DNA of 64,000 nt from Strongylocentrotus purpuratus (lineage: Eukaryota > Echinodermata > Echinoidea > Camarodonta > Strongylocentrotidae): contig NW_022145612.1 in the NCBI RefSeq assembly GCF_000002235.5, positions 21,431,647 through 21,495,646 of the forward strand, given 5' to 3'. This document shows, one piece after another, positions 1 through 20,000 of this stretch. Below the pieces are notes generated by a model that saw only the letters and a program-made list of their open reading frames with translations, made no database searches and was not told where the DNA came from. How positions within the stretch are numbered: the stretch's first letter is position 1; every line of letters starts with the position of its first letter. The translations under genes and the position numbers were made by a program.

Positions 1-52
1 CGGAAGCTTACGTTTCATTAAATCATTAGAGAAAGAAGACGATTTGTTGTGT

Positions 53-301
53 GGTTATCCCCTTTTTTTTCTTTTCTTCTTCCTCTTTTTTCCTTTCTTG
101 TATCTCCTCTTTTCCTTTTTTTCTTTCCCTTTCCTTGCTTCTCTTTTATTTTTTGATTGGGGGGGGGGGGGCAACAGCCTGGGAGGCAAGTCCTTTTGCC
201 CCCCCCCCCCCCGATCTACTTCTTCCCTCTTTTCTTTTCTTCTTCCTCTTCTTTTTTCCCTTTCTCTCCTCTTTCCCTTTCACTTCTTTCCTTCTCTCTC
301 T

Positions 302-336
<35 letters not shown>

Positions 337-388
337 GGGGGGGGGGGGCCAAGGCCCGCTCGGCCCCCCCCCCCTGGATCCGCGCCTG
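53..388. repeat. Low-complexity pyrimidine/poly-C/poly-G block
   Basis: CT-rich sequence broken by runs of G and C, ending in GGATCCGCGCCTG near 376-388. That end matches the inverted terminus seen on several short elements in this window (GGATCCAG family), so the 3' part is probably the end of a degraded copy. Long open frames here (poly-Ser/Phe/Leu) are products of base composition, not genes. Confidence 0.7.
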
Positions 389-639
389 TCTTCCACCGCT
401 TCCGATATGGCCATCATTCTTGATATCAAGCGCGCCGAATGCAGTTTTGGATTGAGGTGGCAAAAATTCCAGGGGGCTCACCTTCCAGGGCCAGTGGCGT
501 AATGAGCAAAATCGTTTGGAGGAGGGGGGGGGCAGAAGGAAAATGTGCATCACCACCACTCCTAGGCAGGCCTACATGTTACATGCAGGCCCCACGGAAC
601 ATTTTTCAAAGTGGAGTATTAACGATCAGGTTAGAGTTT

Positions 640-1085
640 AGCGAGCGTAGCGTAAATTGGCGTGGGGTCAGGGGGCTTTGCACCGGCGGGGGTCAAGGGA
701 CTAAGCGCCCGGAAGCTCATGGTTTTTAGGCATTAAATTGGGGTCAGATAAGCATATTTAGATACCTTATTTGTGTCACTGGCAGGTCACTAATTGTCGG
801 GGGTTCCAGGGAGCAGAGCCCACGGAAGCTCAGGGGTTTTAGGTATTCAATTACGGTCAGATGAGCATCCAGGGGCCCACCTTAGGGCCCTTGGTGAGGT
901 CCAGGGGGCAGAGCCCCTGGAAGCTCAAAGGTTTTGGGTATTAAAGTACGGTCAGATGAGCATCCAGGGGGCTGTCTTAGAGCCCTTGTTGGGGTTCAGG
1001 GGCCAGAGCCCCTGGAAGCTCAAAGGTTTTCGGCATCTAATTACGGTCAGATGAGCATATTTTGATATCTCATTTGTGACATTGG
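640..1085. repeat. Tandem repeat with embedded palindromes, four degenerate units
   Basis: About four units of roughly 96-120 bp. Each carries a CAGGGG-CAGAG-CCCCTG-type palindrome, then GGAAGCTC, then ATTACGGTCAGATGAGCAT. The clearest palindromes are at about 901-920 and 997-1015. The block lies between a CAGTGGCGTA motif (about 491) and a TACGCCAGTG motif (about 1373-1382), so it may be the inside of a non-autonomous DNA transposon of about 0.9 kb; the flanking 8-mers match at only 6 of 8 positions. Confidence 0.6.
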
Positions 1086-1929
1086 TAGGTCACACATTTT
1101 GTTCTCTCTCTTTCTTTCCTTTCCTCTTTTTTTTACAAAAGTGAGGGGGGCTCGAGCCCCGAGCCCCGCCGTTCTGCAGGCCCTGACATGAAGGCTTCTA
1201 AATAAGCATATTTTTATGCCTAGCTGTTACTTTGGGAATTAGTAGTTTTCAAACAAACGCATAAAAAGTTATGATTTGCAAAAAAAATGAGAAAAAATAC
1301 CTGAAAATCATGTCATTTCAGCAACGTTTGTAAATCACTGGTATCGAATTAGAAATACTCCCCGCCCATAAGTACGCCAGTGTTCAGGGGCTTATGTCTT
1401 CTCACCACTGTAATAAAAAAAATAAAAACACTTTCCCATCCTCTTACAATATTTCCACGATATGCGCAAATCGCATATATTATAAAAACCTCCATTGATA
1501 AAATGTAGGAGCAAGCGGAATGTATACGACATTTAATCCCTATTAATTTTTCTTTTCTTTGAATCGAATATAATTGATATGTGATTCAATTCAGATTTTG
1601 TTCTTTTGTATGTTCTTTTTGGTTAAAAAATACAAATCATCTTTGTCCCTTTACTGCTTTTTTAAAGGGGGGTTGGAGGGGGGCGAATGCCCCCCTGCCC
1701 CCCCCCCCCCCCCTCCCCCTCCCCCTCCACTTCCGGCGCCTCTGCTTGATATTGTTGTTGCTGCTCTCCTCCTCTTTCTCCTTCCTCCTCATCTCTTTCC
1801 TTAAGTTTGTTTCCCTTCCCTCTCTTCCCTCTAACAGATTTCCCCTTTGGTCCCATATTTCTTCGACAGGAGATGCACCCTCGACGAACACTATGAACAG
1901 AGTGAGGCTTTATAACCGTTAAAACTCAA

Positions 1930-2390
1930 AATTTGCATAAATTGTGTACGTACACCTTACGAGCACCTTACGAACGTCTAACGAACGTCAGGAGTCATTC
2001 GTACGAATACCATAAGAATCTCCGCTCGTAAGGCGTTCTTACGAACGCCGTAGGAGCCCTCTTTGAACAACTTGAGGCGTTCTTACGGTCATCGTAATAA
2101 TTTGAAGCTTCTAGAATTGTCCCTCGACCCTAAGAAATGTACGTAGATCTTGCGTGGTTCTTACGATGTAATTACGGCGTTCGTACGGCCGCCATACGAA
2201 GAGAGGGTTTCGTACGATGTTAAAAAAAATCTTGGACAAGACCATCGACCAATCTGCGTTCTTACGAACGGTCTACGAACGGTTTACGAGCGCTTGTTTC
2301 GTACGGCCTTCTTAAGAAGATCTTACGAAATGGTCTAAAAATCGTTCGTACGGCGTTCGTAGCAGCCCGTAAGGGTATTTGTGACCAAGG
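1930..2390. repeat. Dispersed repeat rich in CTTACGAACG / CGTTCGTACG
   Basis: Short palindromic words (TTCGTACG, CTTACGAACG and variants) recur more than a dozen times. The last 60 bp or so (2331-2390), read in reverse complement, match 42304-42363 closely, including GGTCACAAAT, GCTACGAACGCCGTACGAACG and ATTTTYAGAC. Two places in one window share this end, so it is a dispersed family. No coding capacity seen. Confidence 0.6.
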
Positions 2391-2804
2391 CATTAGCAAA
2401 AACATGAATAGTCATGAACGGTCAGACAATACAGCCTTTTAGTACGTAACGTATAGTGAATGGGAATGGGCGATGATCCGTCCAGGAGGTATAGAGGTCA
2501 GTGTTTTGTGCTGGCAATGTTCACGCGAGCGAAAATGAGATAATCGGAGCAATATGAGTTTGTATTCGTGCTTGTAATTTTGTTTGAACTATTACAAGGT
2601 ATTTCAGACTGACATGTTTAGTTGTGTTATGGTTTATTCAATTTGTGATTTTGACATCTCAGGCTGTTGCATTTTTAGACGGCGCTTTCGCACACAGTAA
2701 GCAACCGGACGCAACTTTAAGCAACCCTACGCCTGTCATACGCAAGCGTACGCATATGTACGCCAATTGCATACGCCGTAGTTACGCGGTGCCTACCCAT
2801 CAGT

Positions 2805-3024
2805 AGTGAGCACACTAATTTGTCTTTCTCTTTCGACCCAAAAATTTGAAAATTGCGCTGGCCGATAGTGAACGTTTTTTTTTTTTAATGAACACCCCCC
2901 CCCCCCCCTTTGAGCAAAAAAGGGGTAATTTTCTGGTCTCAATATTTTAAAAAACTTTTGGGGGCCAGGGGGAGGGGGCCAAGGTCCACTCGCCCCCCCC
3001 CCCCCCCCTCGGATCCGCGCCCGC
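2805..3024. repeat. Degraded short element, GGATCCAG family, with poly-C tracts
   Basis: Contains poly-C runs, a CCAAGG..CTCG segment and the end motif GGATCCGCGCC. The same vocabulary is seen at 4030-4136, 6787-7092 and 62185-62505. Non-coding. Confidence 0.5.
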
Positions 3025-3357
3025 ACAAACATGATGCACACTTGGAAGTTTGTCAAAGTGGAGCAAGGAATCTCACGATATGACCATTATCAGCTACCGG
3101 GAATGAGGGGAACAAAATCAACCGCTCATCCACTGATGTTTGTGTTCCTAGGACGTGATCCAACCTTCTTGTGGTAGACAAAAGATTTGTAGCATTAGCA
3201 GCTAAGCATCATGTCAAAAGCTTAGTAATAGAAATTGCTAGTTTTTGTGAATACGGCCTGTTAACAATTCTCTATACTTAGGACTTTCTACAAACTTGAT
3301 TAACATATTTAATGTGCGTTTTAAGTGGAATTAACTTATGCTGATCTTGATCTTGTA

Positions 3358-4025
3358 ATAATAATAATAATCTTTTAAAAGTCCACTCCAAATTTGATTA
3401 AGTTAAAACGAAAATGGAAATTCTTTTTGCCCAATTGATCGTGAGCCCGGCAGCCACTGAGCAGCGCCAGATCGACGTTGCTCTATCCCTTATTGTTGAA
3501 TGCCAAACAAGGTAGCAGCAACTCCCGTCTTTCAACGTCTTTTGGTCCCGGCCCCCCCCCCCCCAACACTCAGTGTTATTTAGGGTACGCATATGCTTGT
3601 TCCCTCTTTTTGAAAGCACCTCCTATCTGAGGACTGCCAACATTTCCGAACCCCCCCCCCCCTTTCGCGGGCTTTTCCTGCCTTGGAGACCCCCCTAAAT
3701 CATAAAAAATGCTCAATATACCCCCCTAAATTCGGAATAATTTCTCAGGAGTCCAAAGAGATGAGAGAAAAAAAGAAAAAACACCCCCTTTTTAAAGAAA
3801 TCTCCGGGTGAAAAGTTAATACACCCCTTTTTTTTACAATTCTCGGGCCGGACTTTGTCACACGAAAAGTACCCCTTTACCGGACATTTTGGTAACACGC
3901 ATGGGATCCGTCCGTTCTCGGAGTGGGGGGGGGGCAGGCTTTTGGTATGACGCGGCCGGGGTTCGAACCCACTACCTCCCGGTTGTGAGGCGGACGCTCT
4001 ACTGACTGAGCCGCAACACACCGGT
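3358..4025 (-). mobile_element. tRNA-derived SINE (family 1), interrupted by another element
   Basis: On the minus strand the tRNA-like head lies at about 4022-3947 and has an A-box-like GGCTCAGTCAGTAG and a B box GGTTCGAACCC. The tail continues at 3546-3358 through ATCTGGCGCTGCTCAG, CACGATCAATTGGGC and a terminal ATT repeat. Head and tail are separated by the insertion at 3547-3938. The full uninterrupted layout is seen at 60048-60311. Confidence 0.85.
3547..3938. mobile_element. hAT-like non-autonomous element nested in the SINE
   Basis: The 392 bp insert is flanked by a perfect 8 bp direct repeat CTTTTGGT at 3539-3546 and 3939-3946. The SINE is continuous when the insert and one repeat copy are removed. 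The ends are C/G-rich inverted termini (CCCGGCCCCC at left, GGGGGGCAGG at right). Eight-base target duplications are typical of hAT transposons; there is no transposase, so the class is inferred. Confidence 0.7.
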
Positions 4026-4029
4026 CGTG

Positions 4030-4136
4030 TAATTGCAGGGGCAGATCCTGCCCCCCCCCCCACCCCACTGAGCGAATTTTCGGGAGCAAACAAAAAAAAT
4101 TAGTGCTCACTAACCCCCCCCCCCCCACTACGAAAT
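4030..4136. repeat. Fragment of short poly-C element
   Basis: Contains CACTGAGCGAATTTTCGGGAG and poly-C tracts, a segment shared with 62298-62347 and, in reverse orientation, with about 6841-6888. It is a truncated member of the GGATCCAG family. Confidence 0.5.
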
Positions 4137-5121
4137 ATTGCCCGGCAATTAAATTACATTAAATTGTGTACTTGTAGCACACAGTCGCACACTAGCATTA
4201 GCATGTACCACCGAGATCCGCGCGAATATTGCTTGATGATCTATAATAATACCATTTTTTGCCAATCAGAGAACTGGAAAAAAATGACGCCCCTTGTAAG
4301 CCTTGATCAAAATCTTACTTTTAGAGCGCTTATTTTGTGCTTTATATCTAGCATCTAGGGCACAATTTTAAGAAGTTGGGCCCCATAGAGCCTATTATAC
4401 GAAGTACAAGACTTGGGGGGGGGGACATACCCTATTGTGTCCCCCAACCTTAAACATTTGGGGGAAAGTGTCCCCCTACCCCCCCCCCCTTGATTGACGA
4501 CCATGCATGTATTCGGCAACAAGAAGCCCGCATACTCAATTGTACATTTTATGTTTCGAGATGTTCATGTTTCGAGATAAGAAAAAGATACGTAGAAATG
4601 AAATACGAACTGAATTGTAGTTTGTGATAGAAATGTATTCATTCAGTTTCAATGAAATTAAAAGATATGAAATGAAAGCATGAAGAGAAAAAGAAAAATG
4701 TACACATAAAACAAATATTAAAAATAAAAATAAACATATCTCCATAACTTTATCGTTTCATATCCTGCAAAGCTATTGTCAATAATTATTTCAGAAACCA
4801 GCTTGTTGTTAAAGTTTAAGATTTCTAGTGGCAAATACAGTTCCAGACCGAGTCCTTTGCATTTTGCACCTTAAAACTGTTACTCCAAGGATTAAAAATC
4901 TCATACTAATGTCAAGAGAAAAGGCTAGTGTAATCTTGCGTTTGATAATAAACTAAATTAAACAAAATATAGGTGAAAACGCGGGACAATTGAGCAACAT
5001 GTTGTTTTTTCAGTCACATCGCAGTATGTAGTCTTTCAAGTTCTTATCTTGCATGGTTTTGATAAACAAGACCACTGATGTCGTATCACACTTTCTTCTG
5101 TTTAAATATCCCTTTTCCCCT

Positions 5122-5127
5122 TTTATT
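5122..5127 (-). promoter_or_regulatory. Candidate poly(A) signal of actin gene
   Basis: AATAAA on the minus strand about 50 bases after the actin stop codon. Actin mRNAs often have longer 3' UTRs, so this may not be the main site. Confidence 0.3.
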
Positions 5128-5176
5128 CGACAATGCTTTTGGGTATGTCCAAAGCAGAAATAAAGTCTTCACGGAT

Positions 5177-13203
<8,027 letters not shown>

Positions 13204-13470
13204 TTATCAGAAGATAATCTGGAGGGAATGGGTAGAATCTGCAAAGAACCAATAATCGTATTTTGTATTAAAAAAACGCGACATCATAGCTGTCACATGA
13301 ACAACAAATCTAAAATAATCATGACCTGAGTTTATCAAAAGATTACAACTAGGCTCAGTTCAAAATGAATAAGAATTCTCAATAAGGAAATACATAGACC
13401 TAGCTACTCCCAAAATACATTAAGGAAAAGCTATACGTGTCTCCATCCCCCCCCCCCAAAAAAAAAAAAA

Positions 13471-13471
<1 letters not shown>

Positions 13472-13509
<38 letters not shown>

Positions 13510-13530
13510 ATATATAAATAAAATCACCTT
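13472..13530. repeat. (AAAT)n microsatellite
   Basis: About 14 units of TAAA/AAAT after a poly-C and poly-A run, upstream of the first actin coding exon. Confidence 0.9.
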
Positions 13531-14942
13531 CCTGAAGTTCCTTTTGCACGAGCATGACTAAACGTTGTGATGAATAAACCGTAAGTATATAATCGGATGA
13601 CTGCAAACTGATTACATCAATTTGAGTAGTCTTAGAATAAAGAAGATTTTATTCTAGAAATAGAAGTAGTAATAACAGTGGCCATACTTAGATAAGAATA
13701 TAGATAATTTCTTGCAAAAATTAATAAGAAACATTTTGCATTGGTATTTCAGTGAAACGTTAGACCTAAACAACATAACGTTGAGCAAGATGAAACTGAC
13801 CTCACCAAAAGCAGTTAATACATTTCAATGATAACAAAATAAGATGAAAGTTAATGGCGAAATTCACATCTCTAAAGCATTAGATCTATTGCTGTACCAA
13901 ACATAATTAGATTTCTTCAAATCCGTTAAGAACGGAAGTTCCAAAATGACAGTTTGTAAGTGTTGAAGCTGCTCTAAATTTAAACGGATGTCCATCGTTA
14001 TCTATATCATGTAAATGTAAGTTGTAGGCCTAAATTCTTCTAAGGATGAAACATAATGTTTAAGGTAAATGGGATACACAGTTGAATGTCAATTTAATGT
14101 TGAGTCCTATATATCATTAGAAGCGCGACCATTTCATCTTTTGTGTTTTGAAATATGTTGGAAAGGGGTCAAGTATAACCGATGCCCCGTCTCCTCTCCA
14201 ATTTTCAAAGACATTGGTTGGTGAAAATATCGGTACTAATGAGGAACGAAATGTGTAAAATATTGTAGTTCACCATCTTGCCGACTAAAGAGAATGATGT
14301 AAAGTTCATTATTCTATATGAACGCCAAAATATTCTTCATAAACACCTAACTATTCTATATGAACACCAAACTATTCCCTGAATAATACTACACGATTCA
14401 CGTTTTTTTTAGATTAGAGGTAAATCCTGGCCTAGATTATGAATAATCTATCAACATTATGACCAATAGATCGAGGTACGTTATACGATTGCAAAAACTT
14501 TGAAGAAATCAACTTCAGGCCGATTTCAATACCCTATTCTATTGTCAATAGAAGTAATATTTTGGTATAAGTTATAATTGTCACATTCGCATTTTTTTAA
14601 AGGAGACACTCAAAAAAAATTAATGGAAATTGCTTTACATTTATTTTTTTTGGGTATAATTCTGCGATAGTGTTTGATATAAAGAACCAATTTAATAAAT
14701 AAAACAAATATTGTACTAACACAGAACAAAGTATTATAATCAAACTTTCACATTCGATAGAAAGTTAATTTTTAAGTGCATAATTTATTAAGTAACAACG
14801 TGTAGATAAATCTCACAACAAAGCAATTAGCTAAACATTAAACCATATTTCCGATCTAAAAGAGCCTGAGCAAAGAAACAAACTCTATAGAATTGATGAA
14901 AATATATGAATAAAGATAATGACAACTTTGTTTGCGACTTAC

Positions 14943-15000
14943 CCTTCTCTTGATGCTCTTACTCAACAACCACCTGTACTAGAATGAGAACTAGAAAGTC
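14943..15000 (-). other. Probable actin 5' UTR exon (3' boundary at 14943)
   Basis: On the minus strand a consensus donor GTAAGT occupies 14942-14937. A matching acceptor (pyrimidines then TTTGCAG) ends at 13239, 60 bases before the ATG at 13179. The transcription start near 15000 is a guess from the spacing to the CArG box. Confidence 0.5.
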
Positions 15001-15062
15001 GTGACTCGCAGATTTATTGATAAATTATGCTAATTGTATTCGCAACGAATGCAACTCCTTGA

Positions 15063-15072
15063 CCATATAAGG
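15063..15072. promoter_or_regulatory. CArG box (SRF site) of actin promoter
   Basis: CCATATAAGG is a perfect match to CC(A/T)6GG, the serum response factor site typical of actin promoters. It lies about 120 bp upstream of the probable 5' UTR donor, with AT-rich TATA-like sequence (ATTTATCAATAAAT on the minus strand, 15011-15024) between. Position and match together support an SRF-driven promoter. Confidence 0.7.
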
Positions 15073-16404
15073 AGATCGTTTCGCAGCCCTGCGACTTGTC
15101 AGACAGCCGACCAGGCAACAAGCGGTAGTACTTCGTGATGCTGGGGGAAGGGGGCAACAATACTCTCACCCTAGAACAAGCCCCTTTTCCCCAGTTTGAT
15201 TTTTTTCGCGTTCCCCCTCCCAATCCTGTCATTTAAAGAGATGACCAAGATTTGACCGTAAAAAAATAATTCCATCTGTCTGTTCTAAAGGGTAGGACTG
15301 GCCATGCTGATATACGGTCTTCATATTGAAGCTCCTATGAATTTATATATAATCCTATACACATACTGTTGGGGGTTTATCCACCGATATTTATGCGATG
15401 TGCCAGACTGGATGTTAATTATCAACAAATGAAATATTTAGAATCAAATTGGAGCATGAAGTGTGGAAATGACAAATACAACATACTCTCAGTCCTCTGG
15501 CCAGAAGGGGCGATTTAAAAATTGAACGGCCAACAAAATTGAACCTGGGTCTGATTCTGAAGTCTATAGTTTGTTTCCAGCTGTATAATTCGTACATGAA
15601 TTTGCACGTTGATGCATTTGTTTTAGTTGTGAAATACAACTAAGTTTTATTTATGAAAATGTGCTATTACTTGGGTTGTTTTTTAGTTCGATAGTTAGTT
15701 TTCACAGATATATGTTTTTCTTTTTAAGAATGCTATCGTCTGAGTTTTATTTATTTTTTCATAAATAAAAAACAAAAACAAATAATAACAGTGTACAGTG
15801 AGCAAAATGTTCGCATTCAAATTGTCTAGTAAAATATGGAAAATAGAAGAAAAAAAATTGAATACCATTCATTTAAACAAATTTTTAATTCGAACTTTAA
15901 AATCTTATGTGTATTGCATGAGAAAAATTCTGGTTATCTCAGATTCTTTGATGTTTCACGTAGCTCTTTGTGAGCTCATCGCCCAAAAAATCTCAATTAC
16001 CTGTGTCATGCCATAACAGAACCGTCTTCGTGGTATTTAGCAGGTCCATTTCCCTTAGCAGCCATCAATATACCCCGGGTGACTAAGAGTTGAATGACGC
16101 CTGCATATACCTGGAAAACAGGGTTGTTTTTCATGCCAGGGTGCTTTTTCAGAATATCATTTAGAAATATTGTCGAAAACACTGTGATGAGAGTTGTCCT
16201 GATATGTCATCTGTTTATTGCGAGACAGGTGTCAGCTATAGCCTAGCAAATAATAAGCTGGCATATTCCTAGGAGGAATATTAGCATGCATGCCTTTTGA
16301 ATCGTTCTTTACATTGATGTAAAACTGCCACCATGATAAAAGTTTGGATTGCGGATTTAAAGCTTGTTAAATTAGTATTAGTAATCAAAACTTCTGTTCT
16401 GAAC

Positions 16405-16735
16405 GCAGGGGGTGGGGGTTGGGGGTCGAACCCCCACTCAATTTGTATGTGTGTGTGTGTTTTGGAGGACCCCCCCCCCCTCTGTTGTGCTACTGGGAGA
16501 CCCAAAAAAGGTGATCTTAACCTCCCCCCCCCCCCCGCCCAACGGAACGAAATATCTATCGGCCAAATTTGCAAATTTCGGGGCAAAAAAAATGTGCTCT
16601 TACCCCCCCCCCCCCCCCCCCCCCCCCGCTTATTCAGCGGCTGGCTGAGTCGTTGCGAAATTTTCGGCGCGATTTTCAATTTGAACCCCCTCCCCCCCCC
16701 CCCTTCGAAAAAAAATCCTGCTTACGCGCCTGCCT
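16405..16735. mobile_element. Short non-autonomous element, CGTACGCAGG family
   Basis: Starts ACGCAGGGGG with GGGGTCGAACCCCC, then CTCAATTTGTATGTGTGTG and poly-C tracts, and ends CTTACGCGCCTG. The same order of segments occurs at 19371-19570 and 55196-55436. Non-coding; proline-rich frames here are artefacts. Confidence 0.6.
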
Positions 16736-16949
16736 CAGATAATACCATTAAAACAATTTACCAAAAATAATTTTTTTTTGAAAAGCCTCAACATCTGAAG
16801 AGTGAATATTTTGCATTGGAAGAACTCAATCTTTAGCTTTGGAGATTAATAATCTCTTCAAAACAACTACAAAATATTGTTTATGTCTCCGTCACCTACT
16901 GGTCTATCGACAACCCTGGCTCTTGGCGATGACGTCACGGTATTTTTTT

Positions 16950-18470
16950 TTAAAGTCTGATCTAGGTACACTAAGCTTCCCAGAGGTGGCCCTCCCGGGG
17001 GGGGGGCAGGGGGCAAAGTACCCCCCCCCCCCAATTTTTTCAGATACCCCAAAAGTGCCCCTTTTATTTTGTAAGAAGTGTCCCTTTTACATAGGAAAGG
17101 TGCCCCTTTTACTTTGACAAGTGCTGATCTAGGTACACTAAGCTTCCCAGAGGCGGCCCTCCCGGGGGGGGGGGGGGGCAGGGGGCAAAGTACCCCCCCC
17201 CCCCAATTTTTTCAGATACCCCAAAAGTGCCCCTTTTATTTTGTAAGAAGTGTCCCTTTTACATAGGAAAGGTGCCCCTTTTACTTTGACAAGTGCCCCT
17301 ATTACTTAGTAAAAGTGCCCCTTCCCCCTTTTCACCTCTGACGAGTGCCCTTTTTATTTTTGACACGTGCCCCTTTTCCTTCGACATGTTCCCATTTTCC
17401 TTCGCAATAAGTGTCCATTTTCCATTCTCATAAATCTTGAAATTATCTTGAATAAGTGCCCCTTCCCCCTTTTCACCTCTGACGAGTGCCCTTTTTATTT
17501 TTGACACGTGCCCCTTTTCCTTCGACATGTTCCCATTTTCCTTCGCAATAAGTGTCCATTTTCCATTCTCATAAATCTTGAAATTATCTTGAATAAGTGC
17601 CCTTTTTAATCTCTAGTAAGTGCCTCTTTTCAGGTACGAGAAGTGCCACTTTTCACTTTTAGTAAGTGCCCCCTTCACCTCTGATAATTGCCCTATTCAA
17701 AACTGAGAGGTGCTCCTTTTACTTTGACAACTTCCCCTTTTTTCCTTTGTAAGAAGTGCCCCTTCTCCTTTTAATAACTACCCCTTTTTTAAACTCGGAT
17801 GAGCACACCTTTCATTTTAACATGTGCCACTCTTATTTTCTAATAAGTGCCCCTTTTCCTTATGATAAATGCCCCCATTAAAACGAGAAAGCTCCTTCCC
17901 CCTTCTCATAACTACCCCTTTCCCTTTCTAATAAGTGCCCCTTTTCTTTATGATAAGTGCCCCCATTAAAAAGAAAGAGCTCCTTCCCCTTCTCATAACT
18001 GCCCCTTTTAAAAATCTGAACGGTGCCCCCTTTTCATTCAACAAATGCACATTTTCCTTTATTATAAGTGCCCTTTTTACATTTTCATAAGTGCCCCCTT
18101 TTCATATCTGGTCAGTGCCCCTTTTCAACTCTGATAATTCCCCTTTTAATAATGATAGGTGCCCCTTTTCCTTTCTAATAAGAGACCTACCCCCTTTTCA
18201 CCTCTTATAAATGCCCCTATCAAAATCTGATGGGTGCCCCTTTTCCGTCAACAAATGCCTATTTCCCATTTTCGTAAACGCCTCTTTATCGTCACTGGTG
18301 AGTGCCTCTTTTCAGGTGAAAAAATGCCTCATTTTCACCTCTTATAATTATCCTTTGTACTTTGACACGTGCTCCTTTTCTTTTCTAATAAGTGTCTTAT
18401 CCCTTTCGATAATTGTCCCCTTTTCATGTAATCATTAAACGTGCCCCTTATTTAAAGCGACTAAGAGCAA
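16950..18470. repeat. Degenerate GTGCCCCTTTT minisatellite with two larger duplications
   Basis: About 60 or more degenerate units of roughly 20 bp around AAGTGCCCCTTTTC, with variable spacer TTTNATAA. Two larger direct duplications sit on top: 16957-17120 with 17125-17297 (starting TGATCTAGGTACACTAAGC), and about 17310-17450 with about 17454-17595 (ending AAATTATCTTGAATAAGTGCC). The left part has CAGAGGCGGCC (about 17147) and the far side CGGCCGCCCCTG (about 18898-18909), an inverted pair that could mark one host transposon. No target duplication was found. Confidence 0.75.
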
Positions 18471-18474
18471 TTTC

Positions 18475-20000
18475 CCCCAAAGCTCGCTCGCATTTAAAGA
18501 TAATATAATAATGTTACTTATCAAAGGCCTTTTCAGTCTTCCGTTATGAGAATGTGCTTATAACCCCATCACGATTGGCTTTTTTCCTCTCTATAAGATG
18601 TAATTTTTCACACTGCGACCTCACAGATCTTTAAAATTTTTCTCGCTCGCTTCGCTCGCTCGTAAATGCATATTCAGACATCACACTCAACTGTAAAGTA
18701 TGATGCTTCAGCGATATCTTGTATGAAGTATGAAGAGAAACAAATATTGAAATCATCCCTGATAATGTACTCACAATGAAGGGGGATATACCAATGTCTA
18801 AAAAATGGTATATTTTCGCTTTGAGATTCCCCACTGTAGGTGCCTTTTTTCCAGAAAGTGCCCTTTTTTGTTGGTGCTCCCCCACTTTGGGAGTCGCTCG
18901 GCCGCCCCTGTCAAAGTCTGAATGATGATGGATGTAATAGAAGGGTAGTAATCAGGTAATACTCTTTGTCGCATTTCATAAACATTTTGCTGCAATATCC
19001 TGAACTGAAGATTTGTTTGCCTCCGTCATCGTTCACGATTGTCATTATTTACCAGTGGCAATCGAACGGCAAAAAAAAATGTGAGAGCGAGGGGAGATAT
19101 GAAGGAAAATGACAAATAGGGTGACAAATTACTAAAAAAATGCTTTTCAAAGATTTAACTTCTAACAGTAACTTGGAAACAACATGATAAATCTTAAATA
19201 AAACATTTCATTGGATGAGGCAACACAAATGACACAACGAGAATCACAAGCGATGAGGGGTATTCTCTACTAGCATTATCATCATCGTCGTCATCATCAT
19301 TATAATTATAATCTGTTGACTGTAAGAGATACATTAAACGATTATCGAAAAATGCACTGGGGTCAGGGGCGTACACAGGGGGGAGGGGGTCGAACCCCCC
19401 TCAATTTTTGTTATGTGTGTGTTTTGGAAGAAAGTTCAAGAAACCCCCCTCAAATTAAAAAAAAGGTGACCAAAAAAGTGACCTTACCCCTCCCCCCCCC
19501 CCCCCCTCCTCACTGAACGAAATGTCGGTCGGCCAAATTTCCGGGACAAAAAAAAAATGTGCTCTTTAGGTATTTTGATGAGAAATAACATTTTAGAGAT
19601 AGTAAAGTGTCTTTTTCCTCGCTCACTCACGTAATTTAGAAACGGGATAGTTTCAGGCAGCGAGGTCCATGAAAATCCCCATATGGTGATATTACGATAT
19701 TCGAGCACCTCGTCATGATATTGTCATGATTCGGGCAGCATGACGCCCGAATATAACCTTAACTATTGTATTTTTATATCGAAATAAAATTCATACAACA
19801 AAGTGTTTTTTCCCCTCGTTCGCTTCAATTTTTGCAAAATTGATAAATTAGGACGATTCCTAGCAACGAGATGACCGATTATGTGATTTTACGTTAAGAT
19901 ATATAAATGACAAAATACAATTTTAACCTTTTTTGGTGCAATTATTTTTGCTCACTCACTTCGCTTGCTCGCAATATCGGATCCGAATAGTGCACCACTT
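18475..20000. repeat. CTCGCTCGCT-type interspersed repeat block
   Basis: CTCGCTCGC or variants recur at about 18480, 18642-18660, 19617, 19815 and 19950, each followed by related AT-rich segments including GATATTACGATAT and TATAACCTTAA. This is an irregular tandem family of about 165-300 bp, degraded. It encloses a CAGGGGCGTAC element at 19371-19570. Confidence 0.45.
19371..19570. mobile_element. Short non-autonomous element, CGTACGCAGG family, 3'-truncated
   Basis: Begins CAGGGGCGTACACAGG followed by GGGGTCGAACCCCCCTCAA and TATGTGTGTGTTTTGG, then AAGTGACCTTACC and poly-C. It matches 55196-55436 segment by segment. The right terminus is not recognisable. Confidence 0.6.

Noticed and set aside
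44-559. Several overlapping open frames of 88-152 codons
   Set aside because: Products of CT, poly-C and poly-G low complexity on both strands; no domain and no codon structure.
17259-17528. 89-codon frame with repeated KEKGHVSKIKRALVRGEKGEG
   Set aside because: Reverse reading of the GTGCCCCTTTT minisatellite; the protein repeat is only the DNA repeat.
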